In this document: in pieces, positions 1 to 8,505 of the stretch
How the letters are laid out: every line of letters starts with the position of its first letter
How positions within the stretch are numbered: the first letter of the stretch is position 1
Origin: Methylobacterium sp. NMS14P
GTDB lineage: Bacteria > Pseudomonadota > Alphaproteobacteria > Rhizobiales > Beijerinckiaceae
Length of the DNA stretch: 64,000 bases
Reading direction: 5' to 3'
Assembly: GCF_028583545.1 (NCBI RefSeq)
Contig: NZ_CP087106.1
Location: 3,964,501-4,028,500, forward strand
Made by a program: the position numbers and the translations under genes
The notes under the pieces: model-generated
Told to the model about the DNA's origin: nothing
Databases searched by the model: none
Seen by the model: only the letters and a program-made list of their open reading frames with translations

Positions 1-1112
1 CCGAGACCGAGACGGTGCGCTGGCTCGTGGAACACCACCTGCTGATGTCGATGACCGCGCAGAGCCGCGACCTCTCGGATGCCAAGACGATCGAGCGCTT
101 CGCCGCGAGCGTGCAGAGCCTGGAGCGGCTGAAGCTCCTGACCATCCTGACGGTGGCCGACATCACCGCCGTCGGGCCCGGCGTCTGGACGGCCTGGAAG
201 GGCACGCTGCTCCGCACGCTCTACGACGAGACCGAGGTCTACCTGTCGGGCGGCCATTCCGAGATCGCCCGCACCGACCGGGTGCGCCTCGTCCAGATGG
301 GCCTGCGGGAGCAGCTGCCCGGCTGGGGCTCGGAGGAGTTCGACGCCTACGCGGCCCGCCACAGCCAGGCCTACTGGCTCAAGGTCGACGGCACGCGCCA
401 GCTCAAGAACGCGATCTTCCTGCGCGACGTCGTGCGCGACAGTCGGACCAGCGCGACCGACGTGGCCCTCGACCCCGTGCGGGGCGTGACCGAGATCACG
501 GTCTACTCGCCGGACCATCCCCGCCTGCTCGCCATCGTCACCGGCGCCTGCGCGGCGGCCGGCAGCAACATCGTCGACGCGCAGATCTTCACCACCACGG
601 ACGGCTTCGCCCTCGACACGATCTTCATCTCCCGCGCCTTCGAGCGGGACGACGACGAGCTGCGGCGCACCAAGCGCATCACCGCGGCGATCGAGCGGGC
701 GCTCAAGGGGGAGATCAAGATCGCCGACCTCGTGGCCGACAAGCACCCGCCGACCAGCACCCGCGCCAAGACCTTCCCGGTGCCGCCGGACGTCATCATC
801 GACAACGCCCTGTCGAGCCGGGAGACCGTGGTGGAGATCACCGGCCTCGACCGGCCGGGCCTGCTCTACGAACTCACCACCGCCTTCAGCCGGCTCTCGC
901 TCAACATCACGTCGGCGCACGTGGCGACCTTCGGCGAGCGCGCCGTGGACGTCTTCTACGTCACCGATCTCACCGGCACGCGGGTGACGCAGCCCGACCG
1001 GCAGGCCGCGATCCGGGCCGCCGTGATGGACGTGTTCGCGCACGACGTCGCGACGCTCAAGGCCGAGGGTCTGGAGGCGCTGGTGGCGGCGCCGCCGCCG
1101 CGCGAGGCGTGA
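1..1112 (+). CDS. glnD: Bifunctional uridylyltransferase/uridylyl-removing enzyme GlnD, C-terminal part
   Basis: GlnD adds and removes UMP on PII signalling proteins in response to glutamine and so controls nitrogen assimilation in the cytosol. The reading frame is open at the left edge, so the nucleotidyltransferase domain and probably part of the HD domain are missing; about 370 codons are present. The visible part starts in the helical region after the HD domain and ends with two ACT domains that bind glutamine, one around residues 160-230 of the fragment (EITVYSPDHPRLLAIVTGAC) and one around 273-345 (VVEITGLDRPGLLYELTTAF). This paired ACT tail is diagnostic of GlnD. grpE follows on the same strand after about 85 bases. 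Confidence 0.95.
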   Translation, partial: ETETVRWLVEHHLLMSMTAQSRDLSDAKTIERFAASVQSLERLKLLTILTVADITAVGPGVWTAWKGTLLRTLYDETEVYLSGGHSEIARTDRVRLVQMGLREQLPGWGSEEFDAYAARHSQAYWLKVDGTRQLKNAIFLRDVVRDSRTSATDVALDPVRGVTEITVYSPDHPRLLAIVTGACAAAGSNIVDAQIFTTTDGFALDTIFISRAFERDDDELRRTKRITAAIERALKGEIKIADLVADKHPPTSTRAKTFPVPPDVIIDNALSSRETVVEITGLDRPGLLYELTTAFSRLSLNITSAHVATFGERAVDVFYVTDLTGTRVTQPDRQAAIRAAVMDVFAHDVATLKAEGLEALVAAPPPREA

Positions 1113-1121
1113 GCGTACGGG

Positions 1122-1150
1122 TTGATTTCGCGGCCCTGTGGCCAGATATC
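1122..1150 (+). promoter_or_regulatory. Candidate grpE promoter
   Basis: TTGATT at 1122-1127 and GATATC at 1145-1150 are separated by exactly 17 bases in the glnD-grpE gap. The surrounding bases (TTG, then CAGATAT) also loosely resemble alphaproteobacterial heat-shock sigma-32 promoters, which would suit grpE. The prediction rests on sequence inspection only. Confidence 0.35.
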
Positions 1151-1200
1151 AGCGCCGATTCCATCATCGCCCACCGATTCCCGCCCACGACTGAAACGTG

Positions 1201-1830
1201 ATGACGAGCAACGACATGCCTCAGGATGACCAGCGCCAGACCACGGTCGAAGCCGGTGCCGGCGCGGCCCAGGATTCCGCGCCCGCGGGTCAGGGCAGCG
1301 CGTCGACCTCCGTCGATCCGGTCGCGGAGGCCCTGGCCCTGCTGACCGCCGAGCGCGACGAGCTCAAGGACCGGACGCTGCGGACCCTCGCCGAGATGGA
1401 GAACCTGCGCCGCCGGACGGAGCGCGAGGTCGCCGACGCGCGCGCCTACGCGGTGACCAACTTCGCCCGGGACGTGCTCAACGTCGCCGACAACATCCGC
1501 CGCGCCCTCGACAGCGTCCCGGCCGACGCGAAGGCCACGGCCGACGGCGCCCTGAAGGGGCTGATCGACGGGATCGAGCTCACCGAGCGCGACCTCGGCA
1601 AGACGCTGGAGCGCCACGGCGTGAAGATCGTCGAGCCGCAGGGCCAGAAGTTCGACCCGAACCGCCATCAGGCGATGTTCGAGGTGCCGAACGCGGAGGT
1701 TCCGGCCGGCACCGTCGTGCAGGTCGTGCAGGCGGGCTACGTCATCGGCGAGCGCGTGCTGCGCCCGGCCCTGGTGGGTGTCGCCAAGGGCGGCCCGAAG
1801 GCGGCCGCCAACCCGGCCGACGCCGCCTGA
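1201..1830 (+). CDS. grpE: Nucleotide exchange factor GrpE
   Basis: GrpE is the cytosolic co-chaperone that releases ADP from DnaK. The 209-residue product has a low-complexity acidic/Ala-rich N-terminus, a long coiled-coil helix ([20 protein letters not shown], residues about 57-76), and a C-terminal beta domain ending with the family-typical run [20 protein letters not shown] and [12 protein letters not shown]. Length is normal for the family. A GTG immediately precedes the ATG chosen here, and another ATG lies 15 bases downstream, so the exact start is uncertain by a few residues. dnaK and dnaJ are not in the window. Confidence 0.95.
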   Translation: MTSNDMPQDDQRQTTVEAGAGAAQDSAPAGQGSASTSVDPVAEALALLTAERDELKDRTLRTLAEMENLRRRTEREVADARAYAVTNFARDVLNVADNIRRALDSVPADAKATADGALKGLIDGIELTERDLGKTLERHGVKIVEPQGQKFDPNRHQAMFEVPNAEVPAGTVVQVVQAGYVIGERVLRPALVGVAKGGPKAAANPADAA

Positions 1831-1848
1831 GCGGTCCCGCGGCGCGCC

Positions 1849-2226
1849 CTACTCGCAGGGCAGCGCCGCGGCAAAATCCGATATGAACCGCGCGGTCTGG
1901 CGGGTCTGGGCCGGCGCGGCCGGATCCCGGGCGACCAGCCCCGCCTCGACGCGGAGGCGGCCGTTGCAGGCGCAGGTCGGCAGCGTTCCCGAGGCCGGCT
2001 CGGGGGAGCAGGCATCGTGATGCGCGCAGGCGAGATCCAGCGCGTCGATCGGCGGGTAGCCGGGGCCGCGGCTGCCGGGGCCGCAGAAGTTCCCGTAGAT
2101 CAGGATGGCGCCGCGCCCGGAGGGCCCGGGCGGGACGATCTCCTGGGCCCGCGCCGGGACGGCGCAGGCCGCGAGCGCGACGGCGAGCAGCATTGTCGTG
2201 AGGGAGGTCGGGCTGGGAATGCTCAC
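1849..2226 (-). CDS. Secreted phospholipase A2-like protein
   Basis: This small protein of about 125 residues has an N-terminal signal peptide (hydrophobic MLLAVALAACAVPARAQ, cleavage expected after ARA). The mature part is Cys-rich and carries the phospholipase A2 signature: a glycine-rich calcium-loop-like run (YGNFCGPGSRGPGYPPIDAL) followed by the catalytic-type CAHHDACSP, with histidine and aspartate adjacent as in secreted PLA2 enzymes. The fold and the His-Asp pair suggest calcium-dependent phospholipid hydrolysis, but bacterial members are little studied. I chose the GTG at 2226 because AGGA lies six bases upstream and the signal peptide follows directly; longer frames begin with non-secretory sequence. 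It is convergent with grpE. Confidence 0.7.
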   Translation of the reverse strand: MSIPSPTSLTTMLLAVALAACAVPARAQEIVPPGPSGRGAILIYGNFCGPGSRGPGYPPIDALDLACAHHDACSPEPASGTLPTCACNGRLRVEAGLVARDPAAPAQTRQTARFISDFAAALPCE

Positions 2227-2405
2227 GGCCGGTCCTGTCGGAGAGAACCCCTGGTCCCGCGGGGCAGGACCCGCGCGGCATCCGGCTTCACCGACATCCA
2301 TCGGCCGTGGACAGGCTCGCGCGGCCGACAGATTCGCGAAGCCGAACGCCCGGCATTGCGACCCAGCTTGGCCGCTCCGTCAAGCTCTCTCCCCGCGAAT
2401 ACTGC

Positions 2406-3143
2406 TTAGAATCGGTAATTCACACCCGCCCGAACCAACGCGAAATCGGAATCCTGTTTGCCGGCACCGTAAAACGCCGGAACACTGGCGCTGTAGTATG
2501 TGGCGGCGGTCGTACCGCGTCCGAGATGGAGGTAGAGCGCCTCCACCTTGGCGGAGAGCTTCTCGGTGAAAGCGTACTCGATGCCACCGCCGGCCGCGTA
2601 GCCGGTCCGGTCCGTCGACGACAGGGCGTAGGGGTAGGAACCCGCGTAGGTCGAGCGCGCGCCGCCGCCGTACGCGAAGCCGCCGGTGCCGTAGACGAGC
2701 ACGCGGTCGAAGGCGTAGCCGAGCCGGGCGCGGACCGTGCCGAGATAATTGAGGCTCGGTCGGACGCTGTAGTACGGCGCGGCGCCGAGATAGGCGGCGT
2801 CCGCCTTGGCGAAGGCCGTGCCCTGGATGTCGGTCTCGACGCCGACGACGACGCCGGCGCCCGGCGTGAACTGATAATTGTAGCCGATCTGGCCGCCGCC
2901 GGCGAAGCCGCCGGACCGGCCGCCGCCCGTGACGGTGCCGTAGGTCGGGTCGGTGAAGCCGCCGCTCCCGGTCGGGAACGCGTATCCGGCATTCACGCCG
3001 GCGTAGAAGCCAGTCCAGGTGAAGACCGGCAGCGACGGCAGCGGCACCGGCGGCGCGCGGCGGGGCAGGTCCGCCGCCCGGGCGGCGAGGGCCAGGCAGC
3101 CGCATGCGGCGCCCGCGAGGGCTGCGTAAGTTCTTGCATTCAT
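2406..3143 (-). CDS. Outer-membrane beta-barrel protein, Omp25/Omp31-like porin family
   Basis: The 245-residue product has a signal peptide (MNARTYAALAGAACGCLALAARA), a Pro-rich linker, then FTWTGFYAGVNAGYAF, the standard opening strand of Brucella/rhizobial Omp25/Omp31 proteins. Alternating hydrophobic strands, many Gly and Tyr residues and a terminal aromatic residue (VNYRF) are typical of an eight-stranded barrel recognised by the BAM machinery. Such proteins are abundant structural outer-membrane proteins in Hyphomicrobiales and usually occur in many paralogues. It stands alone, with its own promoter region upstream. Confidence 0.85.
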   Translation of the reverse strand: MNARTYAALAGAACGCLALAARAADLPRRAPPVPLPSLPVFTWTGFYAGVNAGYAFPTGSGGFTDPTYGTVTGGGRSGGFAGGGQIGYNYQFTPGAGVVVGVETDIQGTAFAKADAAYLGAAPYYSVRPSLNYLGTVRARLGYAFDRVLVYGTGGFAYGGGARSTYAGSYPYALSSTDRTGYAAGGGIEYAFTEKLSAKVEALYLHLGRGTTAATYYSASVPAFYGAGKQDSDFALVRAGVNYRF

Positions 3144-3179
3144 GGGGATCTCGTTCTGGAGCGCGGCGGTGCCGCGGGA

Positions 3180-3308
3180 TCAGAGGGCCAGGAGGAGCAG
3201 CCCGACGACGGTCACCGACAGGATTAGGCAGAGGGCGAGATCGAGGATGGCCGCTCCACCGCAGGTTGGCGCAGTCCGGGCGCGTCCGGAGACGGACAGG
3301 GCGATCAC
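3180..3308 (-). CDS. Putative small membrane protein (42 aa)
   Basis: This short frame starts with a GTG that overlaps the TGA of the upstream minus-strand gene (GTGA at 3305-3308) and encodes 42 residues. The first half is polar with one Cys; the second half is a single strong hydrophobic segment (AILDLALCLILSVTVVGLLL) running to the C-terminus, as in tail-anchored small membrane proteins. The four-base overlap suggests translational coupling. No family is recognised. Gene status is inferred from the overlap and the membrane segment. Confidence 0.4.
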   Translation of the reverse strand: MIALSVSGRARTAPTCGGAAILDLALCLILSVTVVGLLLLAL

Positions 3309-3634
3309 GACCGGCCCCCACGGTTCTCGTCGGGACGGGCCGCGATCCTCACGGCTCTGGCGGCGCGCCTGGGCACGACGGCACCCGAGGGTGCCGCCGC
3401 CCCGTCTGAGGGGAAGACGGGAGCGGCGGCCTGCGGCGCCTTCGGTGGACTGGCGCGGTGGACCGTTTCCGCGACAGCGACACCGAGGACGGGCAGAGTG
3501 AGCGCGGCGACGACGCAGACGAGGCGCCGGAACCGCGGAAGGGGATCGCTCAGTCGCGCGTGACCCGTCCGGGCCGTCGGGAGCATGAGCGGCGGCAGCG
3601 ACTTCGCCACGAGGATGCGCGTTTCAACCGTCAT
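3305..3634 (-). CDS. Hypothetical single-span membrane protein
   Basis: The product is about 109 residues from the ATG at 3634 (GGAG lies ten bases upstream); a GTG at 3673 would add 13 residues. A basic N-terminal stretch precedes one transmembrane helix (LVCVVAALTLPVLGVAVA, near the middle). After it comes an Ala/Pro-rich, probably periplasmic tail with many Arg residues. No domain is recognised. Its stop overlaps the start of a 42-codon membrane-protein frame, which suggests that the two are translated together. Coding status is moderately supported by high third-position GC and the membrane helix. Confidence 0.45.
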   Translation of the reverse strand: MTVETRILVAKSLPPLMLPTARTGHARLSDPLPRFRRLVCVVAALTLPVLGVAVAETVHRASPPKAPQAAAPVFPSDGAAAPSGAVVPRRAARAVRIAARPDENRGGRS

Positions 3635-3786
3635 CGGCCGGAGTCTCCGTGCCTTCGTGGGAATTTTGACCACGGAAGTGGTTTACGTGTGCAAAAATCC
3701 CACGTCAATGCGAAATCGACGGTTCGATGTGCGCCGCCGCACCGGGTGGGATTGTATCCCACGGCACAAGCCGTCACGATGAAGCG

Positions 3787-4632
3787 ATGTCCGAGACTGC
3801 TGAAACACCGCGGGAGGGCGCCAGCCTGCACGCGCCGCTGGCGCGGTTGCTGCGCCCCCTCGTGCGCCTGCTCGTCGCCCGCGGCATCACCTTCCCGGCG
3901 CTCACGGACCTGCTGCGCGAGCTCTACGTGAACGTCGCCGAGTACGACTTCGCCCTCGCCGGCAAGGAGCAGACCGACAGCCGCGTCTCCCTGCTCACCG
4001 GCATCCATCGCAAGGAGGTCCGGCGCCTGCGGGGCGCCGGTGCTCCGGTCAGCGCCGTGCCGGCGGTCGTCTCACGCACCAGCCGGATCATCGCCCGCTG
4101 GATCGCCGACCCGGCCTTCACCGATCCGCAGGGCCAGCCCCTGAGGCTCCCGCGCACGGCTGAGGGCGGCGCGCCCTCGTTCGAATCCCTGGTCGCGGGC
4201 GTGACCCGGGACCTGCGGCCCCGCGCCGTCCTCGACGAGTGGCTCGACCGCGGGCTCGCGTTCACCGATCCGCAGGACCGGATCGTGCTCGCGGAGGCCG
4301 CCTACGTCCCCCGCGGCGACGGTGCCGAGGGGCCGCAGCTCTACTATTTCGGCCGCAACCTGCACGACCACATCGCGGCGGCCGTCGCCAACATCGTCGG
4401 CGACGCGCCCCGGTTCCTGGAGCGGGCGGTCCACTACGACGGGCTGTCCAAGGACCTCGCGATCAAGCTCGAGGCGCGCGCCCGCGAGATCGCCATGGAG
4501 GCGCTGCAGCAGGCCAACCGGGAAGCGCACGCCGCCTGCCAGACCGATCCCGGCGGCACGCATCGCTGGAATTTCGGCCTCTACGTCTACACCGAAGCGG
4601 CGCCGCCGGCGCGGCCCGCGGACGAGCGGTGA
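3787..4632 (+). CDS. DUF6502 family protein
   Basis: The 281-residue product matches the pattern of the DUF6502 family: an N-terminal helix-rich region (LARLLRPLVRLLVARGITFP, then LLRELYVNVAEYDF) followed by TDSRVSLLTGIHRKEVRRLR, which resembles a winged-helix segment with a Lys/Arg-rich recognition helix. The rest is helical with no catalytic signature visible. The function is unknown; a DNA-binding or regulatory role is possible. The ATG at 3787 gives the usual family N-terminus. The stop codon overlaps the GTG start of the next gene (GTGA), so the two are very probably one operon. Confidence 0.8.
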   Translation: MSETAETPREGASLHAPLARLLRPLVRLLVARGITFPALTDLLRELYVNVAEYDFALAGKEQTDSRVSLLTGIHRKEVRRLRGAGAPVSAVPAVVSRTSRIIARWIADPAFTDPQGQPLRLPRTAEGGAPSFESLVAGVTRDLRPRAVLDEWLDRGLAFTDPQDRIVLAEAAYVPRGDGAEGPQLYYFGRNLHDHIAAAVANIVGDAPRFLERAVHYDGLSKDLAIKLEARAREIAMEALQQANREAHAACQTDPGGTHRWNFGLYVYTEAAPPARPADER

Positions 4633-5951
4633 GAGGCCGGCCGGTGCGCGCCTCGCTCAACCGCCGGTTCGTCCTGCGCCTGCTCGCGGGCGCCGCGACC
4701 CTGCTGCCCGGCGCCGCTCGGTCGCAGGAATCGCCGCGCGACCAGGGCATCGGCGGCACCGGCATGATGCGGACCGACGAGCCGCGGAACGGCTCCCTCG
4801 GCGAGGGCGACCGCGGCATCGGCGGCACCGGCGTGATCGGCACGATCCGCCGCTTCGGCTCGATCATCGTCAACGACCTGCGCATCGCCTATCCGCCCGA
4901 GGTGGAGGTGCGCATCGACGGCGCGGCCGCGCAGGCCGCCGACCTGAAGATCGGGCAGGTCGTCCACGCGGTGGCGCGGCCCGAGGGCGGCGGGCTCGCC
5001 ACGCGGCGGATCGACGTGACCAGCGAGGTGGTGGGCCCGGTGGAGTCGGTCGCGCCCGGGCGGCTCGTGGTGCTCGGGCAGCGGGTCTCGACCGCGGGTC
5101 TCGGCGGTGCGTGGCAGCCGGGCGCGCGGGTCGCGGTGAGCGGGCTGCGCCGGCCCGACGGCGTGATCGTGGCGAGCCTGATCGAGCCGCGGGACACCGG
5201 CCCCGACCGCGTCGCCGGCCCGGTGCGGCGGGTGGCGGGCGGCCTCGGGATCGGCGGCCTTCGTCTCGCGGGCGCCGACGCCCTGCCGCCGGGCAAGCGC
5301 GCCCTGGTGACGGGCCGCGCGGCGAACGGCGTCCTCACCGTGACCAACGCCGCGCAGGTGGGCCTGCCCTTCCCGCCGGGCCTGAGGCAGGTCTCGATCG
5401 AGGCCTATATCGGCCGCGGTAACGGCGGGCTCGACATCGGCGCGGGCTACGCCGTCGCGGGCCGTTCGGGCGCGCGGGTTCCGCGCACCGGGAGCGTGCG
5501 GGCGGTGCTGACCGCGGCGATCGCGCGGGACGGGGACCTGACGGTGGAGCGACTGCGGATCGAGAACCGCGTCGCGCCCGAGCCGCGGCAGCCGGACGCC
5601 CCGCGGTTCGAGCGGGAGCGCGACCGGCTCGACCTCCGCAACCTCCCCGACGAGGTGCCCGGCCGCTTCGGCGCCGAGCCCGGCGGCCGCCCGGGGGGCG
5701 TCGGCGAGCCGCGCGGCCCCGCGATCGACACCCGGCCGGGGGGCACGGTCGTCCCCGGTTCGGAGGGCCCCGGCGGATTCGGAGCGCCGCGCGGCGGCTT
5801 CGGCGGTGCGCCGCCGGCAGGCCCCGGGGCGTTCCCGGGCGGCCCCGGGGGCTTCGGCGGTCCGCCCGGAGGACCCGGCCCGGGCGGAGGCGGCTTCGGC
5901 GGCGGCGGCGGTTTCGGCGGTCCTGGTGGTCCCGGCGGTGGCCGACGCTAG
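4629..5951 (+). CDS. DUF5666-type secreted protein with Gly/Pro-rich tail
   Basis: The product (440 residues from the GTG at 4629, or 435 from GTG 4644) begins with an export signal (RRFVLRLLAGAATLLPGAAR). A repeated GIGGTG motif follows (IGGTGMM and IGGTGVIGT). Several DUF5666-like small beta repeats come next, the first reading RFGSIIVNDLRI. The last roughly 100 residues are low-complexity Gly/Pro/Phe (GGFGG repeats). DUF5666 domains are periplasmic or surface beta modules of unknown function. The start overlaps the upstream DUF6502 stop, so co-expression is expected; this pairing looks like a conserved two-gene unit. The Gly-rich tail may be disordered or surface-associated. Confidence 0.75.
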   Translation: MRGRPVRASLNRRFVLRLLAGAATLLPGAARSQESPRDQGIGGTGMMRTDEPRNGSLGEGDRGIGGTGVIGTIRRFGSIIVNDLRIAYPPEVEVRIDGAAAQAADLKIGQVVHAVARPEGGGLATRRIDVTSEVVGPVESVAPGRLVVLGQRVSTAGLGGAWQPGARVAVSGLRRPDGVIVASLIEPRDTGPDRVAGPVRRVAGGLGIGGLRLAGADALPPGKRALVTGRAANGVLTVTNAAQVGLPFPPGLRQVSIEAYIGRGNGGLDIGAGYAVAGRSGARVPRTGSVRAVLTAAIARDGDLTVERLRIENRVAPEPRQPDAPRFERERDRLDLRNLPDEVPGRFGAEPGGRPGGVGEPRGPAIDTRPGGTVVPGSEGPGGFGAPRGGFGGAPPAGPGAFPGGPGGFGGPPGGPGPGGGGFGGGGGFGGPGGPGGGRR

Positions 5952-6008
5952 AGCCGTTACCGATCGCGTTGAGATGGGGGCGATCGCCGAGTCCGTGCCG
6001 CTCGAGGC

Positions 6009-6113
6009 GCGGGTCCCCTCTCCCGTGCGGGAGAGGGACAGGGTGAGGGGTCAGGTCCGTCCGGAGAGGTCGCATCCCTCACCCCAACCCTCTCCCGCAC
6101 GGGAGAGGGGGGC
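6009..6113. repeat. Paired palindromic intergenic repeat, family A copy 1
   Basis: Two near-identical palindromes, CCCTCTCCCGTGCGGGAGAG (6016-6035) and its inverted partner with CGCACGG at the centre (6088-6109), flank about 50 bases that contain GGTGAGGGGT and its inverse. The same unit recurs at 41371-41520, 55648-55795 and, as a single palindrome, 61830-61860. This REPIN-like layout is typical of non-autonomous repeats mobilised by a RAYT transposase. No such transposase is visible here. Confidence 0.75.
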
Positions 6114-6226
6114 ATGGCGCGGCTGTCTCGACCGGAGCCGCCTTCCTCCCGAGCCGTCGCAACGCGATCGGAGGCGGGCCCAGGTCATAGCGCGGCGAGC
6201 ACCGGATCGTCCGGCACAGCAGGTCC

Positions 6227-7291
6227 TCAGGCCTCCGCCTCCCGGTCGAGCAACGCGCGCTTGCGCGCGACGCCCCAGCGATAGCCCGACAGGGCGCCGT
6301 CCGAGCGCACGACGCGGTGGCAGGGGATGGCCACCGCGACCGGGTTCGCCCCGCAGGCCTGCGCGACCGCGCGCGTCGCCGTCGGCAGGCCGATCGCCCG
6401 GGCGATCTCCGCGTAGGTCGCGGTGGATCCCACCGGGATCTTGCGCAGCGCCGTCCAGACCCGCTGCTGGAACGCCGTGCCGCGGATGTCGAGCGGCAGG
6501 TCGAGCCCGCTGCCCGGCGTCTCCACGAGCCCGATGACCCGCGCCATCCAGCCCTCGAAGGCCGGGTCACCGCCCTCGATCTCCGCGGCGGGGAAGCGGT
6601 CCTGGAGATCGCGGAGGAGCGGCTCGGGCGCGTCCCCGAGGAGGATCGCGCAGACGCCCGCCTCGGTGGCGGCGACGAGGATCGCTCCGAGGCTGCAGGC
6701 GCCGATGCCGAACCGGATGCGCAGGCCCGCGCCGCCCATCCGGTAGGCGGCGGGCGCCATGCCGAGGCGCGGCGCGCCCTCCGCGTAGAACCGGCTCGCC
6801 GCGCCGTAGCCGGCCTCGTACAGCGCCTCCGTCACCGAGGCGGCGCCGGGCAGCCGCCGCGCCACGGCGGCGGCGCGGTGGGCGGCCGCGTAGGCCCCGG
6901 GGGTCACGCCGGTGGCGTCCTTGAACACCCGGTGGAAGTGGTAGGCGCTCAGGCCGGCGGCGCGGGCGAGCGCGGCGAGGGACGGCATCGTCTCGGCCGT
7001 CTCGATCAGGCGGCAGGCGCGGGCGACCGCCTCGGCCCGGCGCTCGGCGAGGGCGGGCTCGTCCGGGCGGCAGCGGCGGCACGGCCGAAAGCCGGCCGCC
7101 TCGGCCTCGGCGCAGGTCCGGTGGAAGCTAACGTTCTCGGGCCGCGCCGCGCGCGCGGCGCAGCTCGGGCGGCAGTACACGCCCGTGGTGCGGACCGCGT
7201 ACACGAAGGTGCCGTCGGCCCGCGCGTCGCGGGCGGCGAGGGCCGCCCAGCGCGCGGCATCGCTGGGGTCTGTCGTGGGAACGCGGCTCAT
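6227..7291 (-). CDS. ada: Bifunctional Ada: methylphosphotriester/O6-methylguanine methyltransferase and transcription activator
   Basis: Ada repairs alkylated DNA by irreversible methyl transfer to its own cysteines and then activates adaptive-response genes. The N-terminal zinc domain has Cys40, Cys44, Cys71 and Cys74 (VYCRPSC and FRPCRRC), with Cys40 matching the phosphotriester acceptor Cys38 of E. coli Ada. An AraC-type helix-turn-helix follows (LSAYHFHRVFKDATGVTPGA), and the C-terminal MGMT domain carries the active-site IPCHRV near the end. I chose the ATG at 7291 because the alignment with E. coli Ada starts there; an ATG at 7336 would add 15 residues. It is divergent from the AlgX-like gene, with the promoters in between. 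Confidence 0.93.
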   Translation of the reverse strand: MSRVPTTDPSDAARWAALAARDARADGTFVYAVRTTGVYCRPSCAARAARPENVSFHRTCAEAEAAGFRPCRRCRPDEPALAERRAEAVARACRLIETAETMPSLAALARAAGLSAYHFHRVFKDATGVTPGAYAAAHRAAAVARRLPGAASVTEALYEAGYGAASRFYAEGAPRLGMAPAAYRMGGAGLRIRFGIGACSLGAILVAATEAGVCAILLGDAPEPLLRDLQDRFPAAEIEGGDPAFEGWMARVIGLVETPGSGLDLPLDIRGTAFQQRVWTALRKIPVGSTATYAEIARAIGLPTATRAVAQACGANPVAVAIPCHRVVRSDGALSGYRWGVARKRALLDREAEA

Positions 7292-7472
7292 GGCGGCGGC
7301 ACTATGCGGCTTGGCGCGGGCGTTGAGGAGAGGCATGACGGGGCCTGCCGGGTGGTGGATGACGCGTGCAGCACTCTGTCGGTCCGCCGCCGCTCCGGCA
7401 TCCCGCTCCTTGCGGCCGAATTCGACATCCGCGGCGGCCGCCGGAACGGGCGACCCGCCTCACGAGTGCGCC

Positions 7473-8459
7473 ATGGCTCCGAGCACGCCCGATCACATCC
7501 ACGTCGGCCAGGACGGCTGGCTGTTCCTGAAGACGGGCACGAACGACGTGCTCGGCCAGTACGAGCGGCCGGAGGAGACGACCGAGCTGATCTGGCAGTG
7601 GCGCAGCCTCGTCACGACGCGGGAGCGGCGCCTGCGCGCCCAGGGGATCCTGTACCGCCACGTCGTCGCCCCGGAGAAGCTGATGATCTACGATCACCGG
7701 CTCGACGGGCTCACCATCCGGCCGAGCGCGTCGCCGGCCTACCGCCTCCTCCACGGCGAGCCCCCGGCGGGCCGCTTCCCGGGTCCGGTCGGGCTGTACG
7801 CGGCCTGGCGCCGGCGGAAGCGCTGGCGGCAGACCTGCATCGATCTGGTGACGCCGATGCGGGCGCAGCGCGACGCGGCCGACCTCTACTGCCGGACCGA
7901 CACCCACTGGTCCGCCGACGGCTGCTATCTCGCCTACGCGGAGATCTGCCGGGCGCTGGGCGCCGAGCCGCGGCGGGACCTGCGGGAGCGGCCGTCCTTC
8001 GAGACCGACCACGACGGCGATCTGGGCAGCGCCTTCGATCCGCCCCGCCGGGCGCGCTCGCGCACCGTCCTGATGCAGCAGGACGCGGTCCGGACCTACG
8101 GCAGCCCGATCGTCGAGGCCCGGGAGAAGGCCGGCCTGCTGCACACGCTGCATGTCGGCGCGCACGTGATCTACGGGAACGCCAAGGCCACGGACCCGCG
8201 CCGGCTGGCGCTGTTCGGCGATTCCTTCTCGCACGTCATGCCGTACATGCTGACGATCATGCTGGCCGAGACGTTCCGCGAGGTGCACTTCGTCTGGAGC
8301 ACCTCGCTGGACTGGCCGTATATCGAGCGCATCCGGCCCGACATCGTGCTGACCGAGGTGGCCGAGCGCTTCATGGTGCAGCTGCCCGACGACACCTTCT
8401 CGGTGGAGCGCTACGCGCAGGACCGCTTCGGGGCCGAACTCGCGGCCGCGGGCGCCTGA
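7473..8459 (+). CDS. AlgX/AlgJ-like SGNH acetyltransferase-family protein
   Basis: The 328-residue product resembles the SGNH-hydrolase-like domain of AlgX/AlgJ, which O-acetylates exopolysaccharide in the periplasm. Support comes from the opening HVGQDGWLFLKTG (typical of the family), the catalytic DxH motif in RTDTHWSADGCY (Asp143, His145) and the nucleophile motif GDSFS (Ser251). The carbohydrate-binding module of Pseudomonas AlgX is absent, and no clear signal peptide is visible from the ATG at 7473. Longer GTG starts exist but would run into the ada promoter region. No polymer synthase, MBOAT acyl donor protein or other alginate-type gene lies nearby, so the substrate is unknown. Confidence 0.75.
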   Translation: MAPSTPDHIHVGQDGWLFLKTGTNDVLGQYERPEETTELIWQWRSLVTTRERRLRAQGILYRHVVAPEKLMIYDHRLDGLTIRPSASPAYRLLHGEPPAGRFPGPVGLYAAWRRRKRWRQTCIDLVTPMRAQRDAADLYCRTDTHWSADGCYLAYAEICRALGAEPRRDLRERPSFETDHDGDLGSAFDPPRRARSRTVLMQQDAVRTYGSPIVEAREKAGLLHTLHVGAHVIYGNAKATDPRRLALFGDSFSHVMPYMLTIMLAETFREVHFVWSTSLDWPYIERIRPDIVLTEVAERFMVQLPDDTFSVERYAQDRFGAELAAAGA

Positions 8460-8505
8460 GCGCCGGACGCGGGCTTCACGAACGTGTCGCGTCCCGGAGC
8501 GGGAG

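Noticed and set aside
2105..3227. Overlapping plus-strand frames opposite the PLA2-like and porin genes
   Set aside because: No motif or ribosome-binding site; the minus-strand products have signal peptides and family signatures.
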